Shown: piece by piece, positions 51,852-60,498 of the stretch
Position numbering within the stretch: position 1 is the stretch's first letter
How the letters are laid out: every line of letters begins with the position of its first letter
Made by a program: the position numbers and the translations under genes
Notes under the pieces: generated by a model
Told to the model about the DNA's origin: nothing
The model's input: the letters and a program-made list of their open reading frames with translations, nothing else
The model's database searches: none
NCBI GenBank assembly: GCA_965218775.1
Contig: CBDCLS010000005.1
Location: 1,798,001-1,862,000, forward strand
From: CAUZIZ01 sp965218775
GTDB lineage: Bacteria; Acidobacteriota; UBA6911; RPQK01; JAJDTT01
DNA: 64,000 nt
Reading direction: 5' to 3'

Positions 51852-52907
51852 CTAAGAGATCGCGATCGGCCTGAGTGTGAACCCCGCCGTCGCTCCTTTG
51901 ATCTTGTTGACGCTGGAGATGTAGCAGAACTCGTAGACCTTATCTCGCGCCAGTTCCTCCAGATAGTGGAACTCGGCAATATGTACCCCTTGTTGAATCA
52001 ACAAGTAGTTGTGGACCGGCATGAAGGATCCGTACTTGTCGCGGTAGGCCTTGTTGTCTGCTGCCGCCGGCCTGAACTCGAGTCCGCTGGTGTCTCCTCC
52101 AACCATGATCGAGCCCTGCTCTTCAACCAGCCATTTCGCGGAAGCCAGATTGATCCCCGCCGAGTCATGGCGATCGATGGTTGCGTGGTCGGATCCGGTT
52201 TCTCCCCAAAACCGAAGCGTTCCGGTTCGAACCAGAACCACGTCCCCGGGCCGGAGCGTCGTCTTCTGCTTCTTCAGGGCTCCCTTTAGATCCTCAGGCG
52301 TGACTGCGTAATTCGGAGACAGCGCTTCCTCCCCACGATAGCCGGCCACATCAATCAGGATTCCCCGAGAGATTACGGGCGGAATGGTGGTCGCGTCACA
52401 CTTCCGGACGCCCCAGTTCCCACCCCAGTCAGCCTCCTTGAACCCGTTGTACCAGTGGTTGTCCGCTCCCTCTGTTGCATGCCCCAAACCGTCGATCTGA
52501 GTGGCAACGTTGTCGTTTATGAAGAGCGCACAACTGTGCCAGGCAGTCTGAGTACGGTTGTCCTGAATCACCCCGGGGATGTCTTGCTGGCGCTTCACCC
52601 CCTCCGGGGAGCGGAACATCATTACTTCTGCCGGACTGTGCCCCGGCCATTTGTAGGAGGTCCGGTCGTAGACGATCCCAAGATCGTAGACCTTCCCCTG
52701 GTTGGCCAGGCCCAAGGCCCTGAGACGGGAGGCGTCGGTCATCTCGTTCAAGGCGCCGACCTCGTCCCCTGACCCCCAAACCCAGCCCCATCCTTTCCCT
52801 TTCTGCCATTTCTTCATGCCCGCCGACTCCGTCAGAAGAGTCGACGCTGCCAAAGCGAAACCCACCGCGATCGCAAAGACGACCAGAAGAACCTGTCTGT
52901 ATTTCAT
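51852..52907 (-). CDS. Exported cyclase-family (PF04199-like) hydrolase
   Basis: A 351-residue protein of the metal-dependent cyclase/kynurenine-formamidase fold. It has a signal peptide (about 1-21, LLVVFAIAVGFALAAS), GSGDEVGALNEMTDASRLRA, and the segment NVATQIDGLGHATEG in place of the canonical HxGTHxDxxxH, keeping the Asp and last His but replacing the first His residues. Further text includes LRPGDVVLVRTGTLRFWGET and VHNYLLIQQGVHIAEFHYLE. The family includes amide and lactone hydrolases; the substrate is unknown. The stop TAG lies at the edge of MITE E2. Confidence 0.85.
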   Translation of the reverse strand: MKYRQVLLVVFAIAVGFALAASTLLTESAGMKKWQKGKGWGWVWGSGDEVGALNEMTDASRLRALGLANQGKVYDLGIVYDRTSYKWPGHSPAEVMMFRSPEGVKRQQDIPGVIQDNRTQTAWHSCALFINDNVATQIDGLGHATEGADNHWYNGFKEADWGGNWGVRKCDATTIPPVISRGILIDVAGYRGEEALSPNYAVTPEDLKGALKKQKTTLRPGDVVLVRTGTLRFWGETGSDHATIDRHDSAGINLASAKWLVEEQGSIMVGGDTSGLEFRPAAADNKAYRDKYGSFMPVHNYLLIQQGVHIAEFHYLEELARDKVYEFCYISSVNKIKGATAGFTLRPIAIS

Positions 52908-52932
52908 GAATTTATCTCTCCTGTTTCAACTA

Positions 52933-53859
52933 TCAACCGTCAAACTTCCTCTCCTGAACAACGGCTTCCAAGGCTGACCCCAGCTCGGGCAGCCGAAAGT
53001 CGAAGCCGGCTTTCTTAAGCCGTCCAGGCAGGACGCGCTTGCTGGAAAGAAGCTCGCTTGCAAAGCCCCCCAACACAATTTTCAAGGCGAAGGCGGGCGC
53101 AGGAAGGAATGCAGGGCGAGACAAAACCCGGCCCAAGGCCTTGGCGAAATCTTTTTGTCGACTCGGGTTGGGAGCCGTGGCGTTCACGGGTCCCTGCAGT
53201 TCATTGTCCTCCAGGCAATGCTGGACTGCCCCTACCAGGTCCTCTAGATGAATCCAAGACCACCACTGTCGTCCTGAACCGAGAGGTCCTCCCAGCCCCA
53301 AGCGGGCCGGGAGCAACATCGCCTGCATGGCGCCACCTCCTGAGCCCAGTACTATCCCAATGCGGAGCGGCACGACCCGAATGCCCAGTTCCTGGGCACG
53401 AAGGGATTCAGCTTCCCAGGCCCGACACATGTCCGCCGGGAAATCGTCCCCTGACGCCGAATCCTCCTGGAGTTCCACCTCACCACGGTCGCCGTAGTAG
53501 CCAATCGCGCTGGCGGCAACGATCGACCTGGGTCGGGAGTCACTCAGAGACAGCGCCTGTACCAGGTTCCTGGTTCCCTCGACCCGACTGGCTTTGATCG
53601 CCTCCCTTTTGCGGGAAGTCCAGCGCCCTGTGACCGTCTCTCCCGCAAGGTGGACCACCGAATCTACCCCCTCCAGACTCCCCGAAGTCGGGACCTCAGA
53701 AGTGGGGTTCCAGGCAAACGCTTGTGCCAACTCTGGCACCCGTCTCCGGGCCGATTCCGGATCTCGCGATAGAGCCACCAGCTCATGGCCAGACTGAGAC
53801 AGAACCTGGCAAAGCCTTCGACCGACGAAACCGGTCGCACCGGTAACCAGAATTCGCAT
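52933..53859 (-). CDS. TIGR01777-type SDR epimerase (YfcH-like)
   Basis: A 308-residue extended SDR protein of unknown substrate. It has MRILVTGATGFVGRRLCQVL with the NAD loop, DSVVHLAGETVTGRWTSRKR (the family hallmark), IVAASAIGYYGDRGEVEL, RIGIVLGSGGGAMQAMLLPA and a C-terminal DUF1731 domain (about 255-300, LPGRLKKAGFDFRLPELG). It is a stand-alone gene between the cyclase and ABC-F genes on the same strand. Confidence 0.9.
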   Translation of the reverse strand: MRILVTGATGFVGRRLCQVLSQSGHELVALSRDPESARRRVPELAQAFAWNPTSEVPTSGSLEGVDSVVHLAGETVTGRWTSRKREAIKASRVEGTRNLVQALSLSDSRPRSIVAASAIGYYGDRGEVELQEDSASGDDFPADMCRAWEAESLRAQELGIRVVPLRIGIVLGSGGGAMQAMLLPARLGLGGPLGSGRQWWSWIHLEDLVGAVQHCLEDNELQGPVNATAPNPSRQKDFAKALGRVLSRPAFLPAPAFALKIVLGGFASELLSSKRVLPGRLKKAGFDFRLPELGSALEAVVQERKFDG

Positions 53860-53899
53860 TTCGAATCCGCCTTTCTGATAGAGCCGTGACCGGTGTAGG

Positions 53900-55801
53900 T
53901 CACGGCTCAGTTAAATCACCTAATTCCTCTGTCATCTGCTCCCAATCCTGGTAGAGTTCGCCCAGCTGGAGCTGGATCTTCTGGTGCTCTTGTGCCAGGG
54001 CCTGCAGCTGGGTGAAGTGCTCATCCGGCGACTGCAGGCTCTCAGAGATCTCCTCCTTGCGCCTTTCCAGGGTCTCGATCTCTGATTCCAGCTGCGACAT
54101 CCGAAGCTGCCTCCGCCGCCTTTCATTCTTGGAGAGCTCCCGGGAGGCGGCAGGCAGGTCGCGGTTCTTCTTGGGAGGCACGCTCGCTGGCTCTTTCACC
54201 TGCTTCCCATCCACCTGACGGCCAAACAATTCATCCAGGTCCTCGAGAGGGACCAATCCCTGGTTCTCGATCAGGTAGAAGTCGTTGGCAACTCTCTTCA
54301 GGAAGTAGAGATCGTGCGAAACGATCACCAGGGTTCCCGAGTAGTCAGACAAGGACTCCTCCAAGGCTTCCCGGCTGTTGATATCCAGGTGATTGGTCGG
54401 CTCGTCCATGACCAAGACGTTCGAAGGAAAGAAGAACAAGCGAGCCAGAGCCAGGCGACTGCGTTCTCCTCCGCTGAGTTGATTCAGTTTCTTGAGGATT
54501 TCGTCCTGAGAGAAGAGAAAACGTGCGGCCAGGCCTCGGATATCTTCGTCCGAACAGTAGGTGTCCAACTCCCTCAGGAAGTCGTACACCGTGCGCTCTC
54601 CGTCGCCGACGGAAGGATCCTGGCTGTAGTACATGAAGCGATTGTTCAGCCCTGCATCAAGCCTACCGGACAGCAGCGACATTTCCCCCACCAGGACCTT
54701 CAATAGCGTGGACTTCCCGCTACCGTTTCCACCCAGGATCCCGACCCGATCTCCACGGGCGATTCTCAAGCTCAGGTTGGCGAGCAGCCGGTTCTCAGGG
54801 TACCCCACCTCTCCCCCTTCGACCGAGATGCTCAAAGCGCCGCCGCGAGCCGATTCCTGAAGTTGAATCTTCAGCGATCGAGTGTCTTCAAGAGGTTTCT
54901 CCGGTGGCTTCAGCTTCTCCAGCATCTTTCGCCGGGATTGAGCCTGCTTCGTCTTTTGCCCCGCGATGTTACGACGAATATAGTCCTCGGTACGACGACG
55001 CAGTTCCTGTTGCCGGAGATACTCTTGCTCCTTCAGGGTTCGGCGCTGGAGGCGGAGTTCACGGGACCGGCTGAAAGGCGCCGGATAATCGTGCAAACCT
55101 CCCCCTTCCAGCTCCCAGGTTCGAGTCGTCACCTGGTCCAGGAGAAGCCGATCGTGACTGACCAGGACGAAGGAAGATTTCAGCGTCTGAAGAAACTGGG
55201 TGAGCCAAAGAATCGCACTCAGATCCAGGTGGTTGGTGGGCTCATCCAGCAGCATCATTTCACCCGGAGAAGCCAGGGCCTTGATGAGAAGGATCCGGGT
55301 CTGTTGGCCGCCGCTCAGGTTCCGGCAGGGCATTTCGAATTCGGCTGTCGAAAAACCCAATCCGAGGAGCATGCTTTCGGCACGAGCCTTGAAGTCGTAA
55401 CCCCCCTCCAGGTGAAACCGGAGCTGGAGGCCCTCATAGGTCTCGGCTGCTTTGTCGAAGGCTTCGCTTCCAGCCTCTGACATTTCCGCTTCCAGCCGGT
55501 GCAGTTCATCCTGGATCTGACTGAGGGGCTCGAACACCTTGAGCACCTCTTCAAGAATGCTGAGATCGGGATCCAGACTTGTCGTCTGTTCGACCGATGA
55601 GATCTGGAGAGGCCGTGCCTTCTCGACTCGTCCCTCGTCCGGCTCGAGGTTCCCCGAGATGAGCGCCGTCAGAGTGCTCTTCCCGCAGCCGTTGCGCCCG
55701 ATGAGTCCAATCCGCTCTGAAAGATTACATTGCGCCGAGATGCCTCGAAAAAGCCAGTTGCCCCCAAACTCCTTGCCCACATTGTCCAGCCGAAAAACCA
55801 T
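53900..55801 (-). CDS. ABC-F family ATPase (Uup/EttA-like)
   Basis: Cytoplasmic ribosome-associated ATPase with two ABC domains and no membrane part, 633 residues. Walker A loops are LIGRNGCGKSTLTALISG and LGGNGSGKSTLLKVL, signatures are LSGGQQTRILL and LSGGERSRLALARL, and Walker B motifs are MLLDEPTNHLDLSAI and VMDEPTNHLDINS. The interdomain linker (about 240-310) is basic, and the C-terminus (about 545-630) is a predicted coiled coil with many Glu/Arg/Gln residues, favouring Uup over EttA. Roles in resolving stalled ribosomes or in DNA maintenance are known for relatives; which applies is not clear. Confidence 0.92.
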   Translation of the reverse strand: MVFRLDNVGKEFGGNWLFRGISAQCNLSERIGLIGRNGCGKSTLTALISGNLEPDEGRVEKARPLQISSVEQTTSLDPDLSILEEVLKVFEPLSQIQDELHRLEAEMSEAGSEAFDKAAETYEGLQLRFHLEGGYDFKARAESMLLGLGFSTAEFEMPCRNLSGGQQTRILLIKALASPGEMMLLDEPTNHLDLSAILWLTQFLQTLKSSFVLVSHDRLLLDQVTTRTWELEGGGLHDYPAPFSRSRELRLQRRTLKEQEYLRQQELRRRTEDYIRRNIAGQKTKQAQSRRKMLEKLKPPEKPLEDTRSLKIQLQESARGGALSISVEGGEVGYPENRLLANLSLRIARGDRVGILGGNGSGKSTLLKVLVGEMSLLSGRLDAGLNNRFMYYSQDPSVGDGERTVYDFLRELDTYCSDEDIRGLAARFLFSQDEILKKLNQLSGGERSRLALARLFFFPSNVLVMDEPTNHLDINSREALEESLSDYSGTLVIVSHDLYFLKRVANDFYLIENQGLVPLEDLDELFGRQVDGKQVKEPASVPPKKNRDLPAASRELSKNERRRRQLRMSQLESEIETLERRKEEISESLQSPDEHFTQLQALAQEHQKIQLQLGELYQDWEQMTEELGDLTEP

Positions 55802-55867
55802 TCTCTTCCTTCACACCCAAATCGACCCGGACAAAAGGGGGTCGGATCATCCACGAAAGCCTCCGGG

Positions 55868-57277
55868 TTAGCCCATCTCCCCATCCGGTTCCAGGTCCGG
55901 CTCCGGCTCCGAGAATTGGATGAACCCCGGGTTGAGAATTCCGCGAGGATCGTAGAAAGTCTTCCACTGCAGAATCTGCTCCCAGCTATCGCCGAAGTGC
56001 TGCTTCCACTGGGCGTGCTCAAACTCGACCCAACCCGAGAGATAGCGTTTCCCTCCGATCTGGGCGCAGAGATCGCTGGCCGTCCTGAGAAGAGCCAGAG
56101 ATACCGGCAGGAACTGCCTGGAAACGGCCGGCAGGATACCGAACCCGATCATGGAGTCTCCGTCGGGACGTTTGAGCAGGGGCGAGTCAGAGCTGCTGCT
56201 CCGGAAAGGCCACAGTGAGACGAGTCCGCCTATCAAAAGGTTGGGTGGAACGCTCTTCAGCACGCCCCGGACATAGGAAGCCGCCTGGTCCCAGGGCAGC
56301 AGAACCTCCATCCAAGGGTGGCTCAGGTTCCAGGTGCCCGTTTGCTTCCATAGGGAAAAAACCGAATCCTTCCGGCTCAAGAACTCCAGCAGCGTTGAAT
56401 CTTCAGTGTGCACACGACGATAGAAACTCAAATCGGACAGATGGTCCGCTTCGGAGGGTTCGTCGTCTCCAAACTCGAGGCTGACGTGCATGGGGTAGAA
56501 CCACTCTGCAAAGGGAATCTTGACATCCCCGAGCTTTCGCATCCCCTGAGAGCAAGGGGCACACCAGGACTCGACATAATCGAAGCGTTCCCCTCTCAGG
56601 ATCTTCCTCTGATCCCGCATCAAGCTTTCAATGTCGTCGTAGAGCAGGAAGTAGGTCCGTACATTGGGGGAAAACCTCCGCAATCGAATGCGAGCCCTGA
56701 CGATGATTGAGAATTGGCCGAACCCACAGCGCGAGCACTGGAAGAGATCTTCGTTTTCCGACGGCGAACAACGAACCAGATGCCCCTCACCAGTGATGAC
56801 CTCGAGTTCTTCTACCTGGGCCGACAGGGTTCCATGTCGATGAGAAGCCGCACCGAAGCCTGCGGTAGACACGGCCCCACCGACAGTAACATCGAGGCTG
56901 TCGGTAAGAACACAGGGGATCAATCCCTGCTCGTGGGTCTCCCTCACCAGGTCACGCAAGAGCACCCCTGCCTGGACCTGGGCCGACTCTGTGTCGATAC
57001 TCTCTAAACGATCCAGCGAGCTCAAGTCGATCAGGATGCCGTCCTCAGACAACGACTGTCCACCCTGGGAGTGGGCGGAACCACGAACGGAAATGCTCCA
57101 GCCCTCCTGGGCTGCAATCTTCACGACATTCTGCACGTCTTTCGGGGACGAGGGCACGATCAGGAACTTGGGGGTCCGGTGGACGATTCTTCCGAAGTCG
57201 GTGTCTACCTCCTTGAGGGTTTCCTTGTCGTCGTAAACCTTACCCTCAATCGCCTTCTGCAATTTAGCTATGTCCAT
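55868..57277 (-). CDS. FAD-binding oxidoreductase, cytokinin-dehydrogenase-like
   Basis: Flavoenzyme of the VAO/PCMH family, about 469 residues. The FAD domain includes ISVRGSAHSQGGQSLSEDG, whose His sits where relatives attach FAD covalently, and VTVGGAVSTAGFGAASHRHG; the rest resembles the cytokinin-binding substrate domain (GKRYLSGWVEFEHAQWKQHF and WKTFYDPRGILNPGF). ATG 57277 is preferred to an upstream start because GGAGGAG lies 6-12 bases before it. No signal peptide is seen. The physiological substrate is unknown; the plant-hormone name reflects homology only. Confidence 0.87.
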   Translation of the reverse strand: MDIAKLQKAIEGKVYDDKETLKEVDTDFGRIVHRTPKFLIVPSSPKDVQNVVKIAAQEGWSISVRGSAHSQGGQSLSEDGILIDLSSLDRLESIDTESAQVQAGVLLRDLVRETHEQGLIPCVLTDSLDVTVGGAVSTAGFGAASHRHGTLSAQVEELEVITGEGHLVRCSPSENEDLFQCSRCGFGQFSIIVRARIRLRRFSPNVRTYFLLYDDIESLMRDQRKILRGERFDYVESWCAPCSQGMRKLGDVKIPFAEWFYPMHVSLEFGDDEPSEADHLSDLSFYRRVHTEDSTLLEFLSRKDSVFSLWKQTGTWNLSHPWMEVLLPWDQAASYVRGVLKSVPPNLLIGGLVSLWPFRSSSSDSPLLKRPDGDSMIGFGILPAVSRQFLPVSLALLRTASDLCAQIGGKRYLSGWVEFEHAQWKQHFGDSWEQILQWKTFYDPRGILNPGFIQFSEPEPDLEPDGEMG

Positions 57278-57376
57278 TAGACTGCTCCTCCGCCGCCTCC
57301 GCGCCAAGCGCGAGACCAGTCGAAGAGAAACCCAGGGCCCGCTTCGCCGAGGCTGGAATCCTGGGAGTGGGACCTG

Positions 57377-57715
57377 TCAAGAATCAAGGGTGGCCAGAAA
57401 ATCAGCGACCACCTGTTTGACCAATTTACTCTCCCCATCGACTTGATAGAGCATGATCCGCATTTGTTCTTCCGAGATTACCTGCTTCAAAGCCAAAAAA
57501 GCAGGAAGAAGCTCGGGGTACCGTGTCAGGGTTTCGCTGCGGACGACTGGTGCAGCGTAGTAGGGCGGGAAGTACTTCAGATCATCCGCCAGAATGAAGA
57601 GATCCAGTGCCGCCACCAGGCCATGCCGCTGAACTTCCAGGTTCAGGTCGGAGGGCACCGGGTGCCCGAGCATCGTGTGCGAAACCTGAATAAACTCGAT
57701 GGCCGCGCCAGACAT
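57377..57715 (-). pseudogene. C-terminal remnant of an osmoprotectant-binding (OpuAC-type) protein
   Basis: The 112-residue frame matches only the last third of periplasmic glycine betaine/choline-binding proteins: GLVAALDLFILADDLKYFPP, YYAAPVVRSETLTRYPELLP and SEEQMRIMLYQVDGESKLVK. Upstream residues (VSHTMLGHPVPSDLNLEVQR) align poorly with the family and lack the first lobe and signal peptide. No permease or ATPase of an Opu transporter is nearby, and a repeat element (copy 3 of the ACGTC family) begins just upstream. It is most simply a decayed fragment, though it could still be translated. Confidence 0.7.
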
Positions 57716-57770
57716 AGGATTCAGTTGCAGGTTACAGGTTGGAGGTTGGAGGTCGCAAGTGCATCGGAAC

Positions 57771-57902
57771 CTCGCACGTCTGAACGTCTGAACGACACAC
57801 GTCCCAGGTAACGGATCACCGGTGGTGGGTTATCAACTTTCAGGTCTCCGCCGCTGTCAGTCCCAAGAGCTGTCTGCTGCCGGCTAAGAGACGTGCGACG
57901 TG
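57771..57902. repeat. ACGTC-rich repeat element, copy 3 (degenerate)
   Basis: It contains CGCACGTCTGAACGTCTGAA on the left, the shared centre GGATCACCGGTGGTGGG and GAGCTGTCTGCTGCCGGC, and AGACGTGCGACGTG on the right. Compared with copy 2, the right arm lacks an 18-base piece, so its inverted repeat is short (about nine bases). With the fragment beside it, it accounts for the gap before ilvD. Confidence 0.65.
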
Positions 57903-57964
57903 TTGTCGAAGCTTCAGTCTAGGATGACACCTCGGTTATAATCACCGCCTCAGGAGAAACAACT

Positions 57965-59638
57965 ATGCCCTTCGACATGAGACACAACAGCCGCATTATC
58001 CTGGACGGTCCCGATCGTGCCGGCGCTCGCGCCTTCTTCAAGGCGATCGGCTTCACTGACGACGACCTTCAGAGGCCGATCGTTGGCGTTGCCCACTGCT
58101 GGATCGAAGTGACACCCTGTAATTTCAACCATCGACAGCTGGCAGCGAAGGTCAAAGAGGGTATTCGCGCCGCCGGGGGAACTCCGATCGAGTTCAGCAG
58201 CATCACCGTAACCGATGGCATCGCCATGGGGACGGAAGGGATGAAGTCCTCTCTCGTGAGCCGGGAAGTGATCGCCGACTCGATCGAGTTGGTCTGCCGA
58301 GGCCACATGTTCGACGGGCTCGTCGCAATCTCGGGCTGCGACAAGACCAGCCCCGCCGCTGCCATGGCCCTGATGAGGCTGAACATCCCCGCTTTGGTAC
58401 TCTACGGTGGCTCGATCCAGCCCGGAGAATACAACGGACGAAAGCTGACAATCCAGGACGCCTATGAGGCGATAGGAGCCTACAACGCGGGACGCATCGA
58501 CGCGGATGAGCTCTACGGCATCGAAAACCATGCCTGCCCCGGAGCGGGCGCCTGTGGGGGGCAATTCACTGCCAACACCATGTCGACCGCCTTCGAAATG
58601 CTCGGGATCTCTCCCATGGGCTACAACGGCGTTCCGGCCACGGATCCCAAAAAGGATGACGTTGCGTTCGAATGTGGACGGATCGTCATGAAGCTCCTGA
58701 AAAAGGGAACGCGTCCCCGAGACCTGTTGACACGCAAGTCACTTCTCAACGCCATTGCCGGCACCATGGCGACCTCAGGCTCGACCAACGCGGTCCTCCA
58801 CCTATTGGCTATCGCCAGGGAATCCGGGATCCGCCTCAGCCTCGACGACTTCGATCGGCTCTCCCGCAGGACTCCAGTCCTGGCCGACCTGAAACCCGCA
58901 GGCAGATTCACAGCGCCCGACATGCATCAGGCGGGGGGCATGCGCTTTCTAGGCAAACTCCTTCTCGAAGCAGGGGTGTTACATCCTGAGCAGCTGACAG
59001 TGACCGGCAAGACCCTGGGCCAGGAGCTGGCGAAGGGCAAGGGTCCTAGAGGCCAGCAAGTCATCCGTCCGGTCTCGGATCCGATCAAACCCACGGGAGG
59101 ATTGGTGATCCTGCGCGGCAACCTGGCACCCGAGGGTTGCGTGCTCAAGATCTCTGGAGTCAAGCAAGAAGTCCACCGGGGTCCGGCTCGCGTCTACGAC
59201 CAAGAGGAAACGCTCTTCGCAGCGATCAAGGCTGGCAAGATCAAGCCCGGAGATGTCATCGTTCTACGCTATGAAGGGCCCCGAGGAGGACCCGGAATGA
59301 GGGAAATGCTCTCAGTTACGGGGGCGATTCAGGGCGCCGGTCTCGGGGACAAGGTAGCCCTGATCACGGACGGGCGGTTTTCTGGGGCTACCCATGGCTT
59401 CGTCGTGGGCCATATTTGCCCCGAAGCAGCCCTGGGCGGGCCTCTAGCAGCGGTGAAGAGAGGCGACATCATCACCCTGGACGTCAAGAAGCGCCTTCTT
59501 CAGCTGGAAGTGTCTAAATCCGAGATAGGCAGGCGACTCAAGAAGTGGAAGGCTCCCAAACCGCGCTACAAGACGGGCGTGCTGGCGAAGTATGCACGAT
59601 CAGTTTCCTCCGCATCCGAAGGAGCCATTACCGTCTGA
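57965..59638 (+). CDS. ilvD: Dihydroxy-acid dehydratase
   Basis: Iron-sulfur dehydratase of valine, isoleucine and pantothenate precursor synthesis. The 557-residue product has the cluster cysteines in GVAHCWIEVTPCNFN, AISGCDKTSPAAAMAL and HACPGAGACGGQFTANTMST, then GRIVMKLLKKGTRPRDLLTR and YEGPRGGPGMREMLSVTGAI and FSGATHGFVVGHICPEA. Length is typical. Upstream lies repeat copy 3. The product 2-oxoisovalerate is the substrate of PanB, encoded elsewhere in this window. Confidence 0.96.
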   Translation: MPFDMRHNSRIILDGPDRAGARAFFKAIGFTDDDLQRPIVGVAHCWIEVTPCNFNHRQLAAKVKEGIRAAGGTPIEFSSITVTDGIAMGTEGMKSSLVSREVIADSIELVCRGHMFDGLVAISGCDKTSPAAAMALMRLNIPALVLYGGSIQPGEYNGRKLTIQDAYEAIGAYNAGRIDADELYGIENHACPGAGACGGQFTANTMSTAFEMLGISPMGYNGVPATDPKKDDVAFECGRIVMKLLKKGTRPRDLLTRKSLLNAIAGTMATSGSTNAVLHLLAIARESGIRLSLDDFDRLSRRTPVLADLKPAGRFTAPDMHQAGGMRFLGKLLLEAGVLHPEQLTVTGKTLGQELAKGKGPRGQQVIRPVSDPIKPTGGLVILRGNLAPEGCVLKISGVKQEVHRGPARVYDQEETLFAAIKAGKIKPGDVIVLRYEGPRGGPGMREMLSVTGAIQGAGLGDKVALITDGRFSGATHGFVVGHICPEAALGGPLAAVKRGDIITLDVKKRLLQLEVSKSEIGRRLKKWKAPKPRYKTGVLAKYARSVSSASEGAITV

Positions 59639-59703
59639 GCTCCCGGGGATCCAATGCCCAATCTGCATGTGCGTGGTATTTTCAAAGAAGGAGGAATCGT
59701 TCT

Positions 59704-60498
59704 ATGAAGTGTGGTTCCCTACGGTCGCTCCTGACGTCGTCTCTGCTACTCCTGGCTTGTTCAACCAGCCACGCTGCGGCACAGGAGGAATCCGAAAAGG
59801 GAGACGTCGAGGAGCTCAAGAAGCAGGTCGAATCCTTGAAGAAGGAGCAGCTCAGAATCCGAAAGGACCTGAACGCGATCAAGAAACTCCTCGCCGCCCA
59901 GAAGCAGGCTCAGAGGAAGGATCCGTCTCAAGGCAAGTTGGTCAAAGTCGCAGGACCCTTCAAGGGTAAGCCGGATGCCAGGTTGACCCTCATCGAGTTC
60001 TCCGACTACCAATGAGGATACTGTGGAAGACACGTCCGTGAGACGTTCCCGCAGATCGAAAAGGACTACATCAAGACCGGCAAGCTCAAGTACGTGGCCC
60101 TGGACCTGCCTCTCGTAAGCATCCACAAAACGGCCTTCAAGGCCGCCGAAGCAGCTCATTGCGCAGGGGCCCAGGACCAATTCTGGGCGATGCACGATCG
60201 CTTGTTCGTAAAGGGTACCCGGCTGGACTCGGAGACCTTTCCCAGCCTGGCTCAGGAGCTGGGGCTGGATATGCCTCGTTTCGAAAGCTGCATGAAGGAA
60301 GACAGGTTCGCTCCTACAGTTCGCAAGTCACTCTCTTTGGCAAGACAGGCTGGCGTCACCAGCACGCCAACCTTTCTGCTCGGATATACGAATCCCAAGA
60401 ACGACAGCATCAAGGTCGTGCAGTCGATTCGCGGAGCGCAGAGCTACAGCGGCTTCAAGAGAGCCATCGACTCCCTGTTGAAAAAGGCCAAGAAATGA
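59704..60498 (+). CDS. DsbA-like thiol-disulfide lipoprotein, candidate selenoprotein
   Basis: Exported protein of 264 residues if TGA 60013-60015 is read as selenocysteine (residue 104). It has a lipoprotein signal peptide (LLLLACS, lipid-Cys about 19), a charged coiled coil (about 30-70) and a DsbA/thioredoxin_4 domain. The TGA is at the active site: EFSDYQ-U-GYCGRHVRETFP, where relatives read EFSDYQCPFCGRH, so the motif becomes UxxC. The frame continues for 160 codons with family text (QFWAMHDRLFVKGTRLDSET) and the cis-Pro loop VTSTPTFLLGYTN. ATG 59704 has AAGGAGG about ten bases upstream. A nonsense mutation is possible but would be a striking coincidence with the TlpA-like gene at 33.5 kb. 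Its stop overlaps the next gene. Confidence 0.83.
60025..60049 (+). promoter_or_regulatory. Candidate SECIS-like hairpin after the dsbA-like TGA
   Basis: GGAA (60025-60028) can pair with TTCC (60046-60049), and CAC (60031-60033) with GTG (60038-60040), around a GTCC loop with an internal bulge. It starts nine bases after the TGA. The fold is weaker than the one in the TlpA-like gene. Confidence 0.4.
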
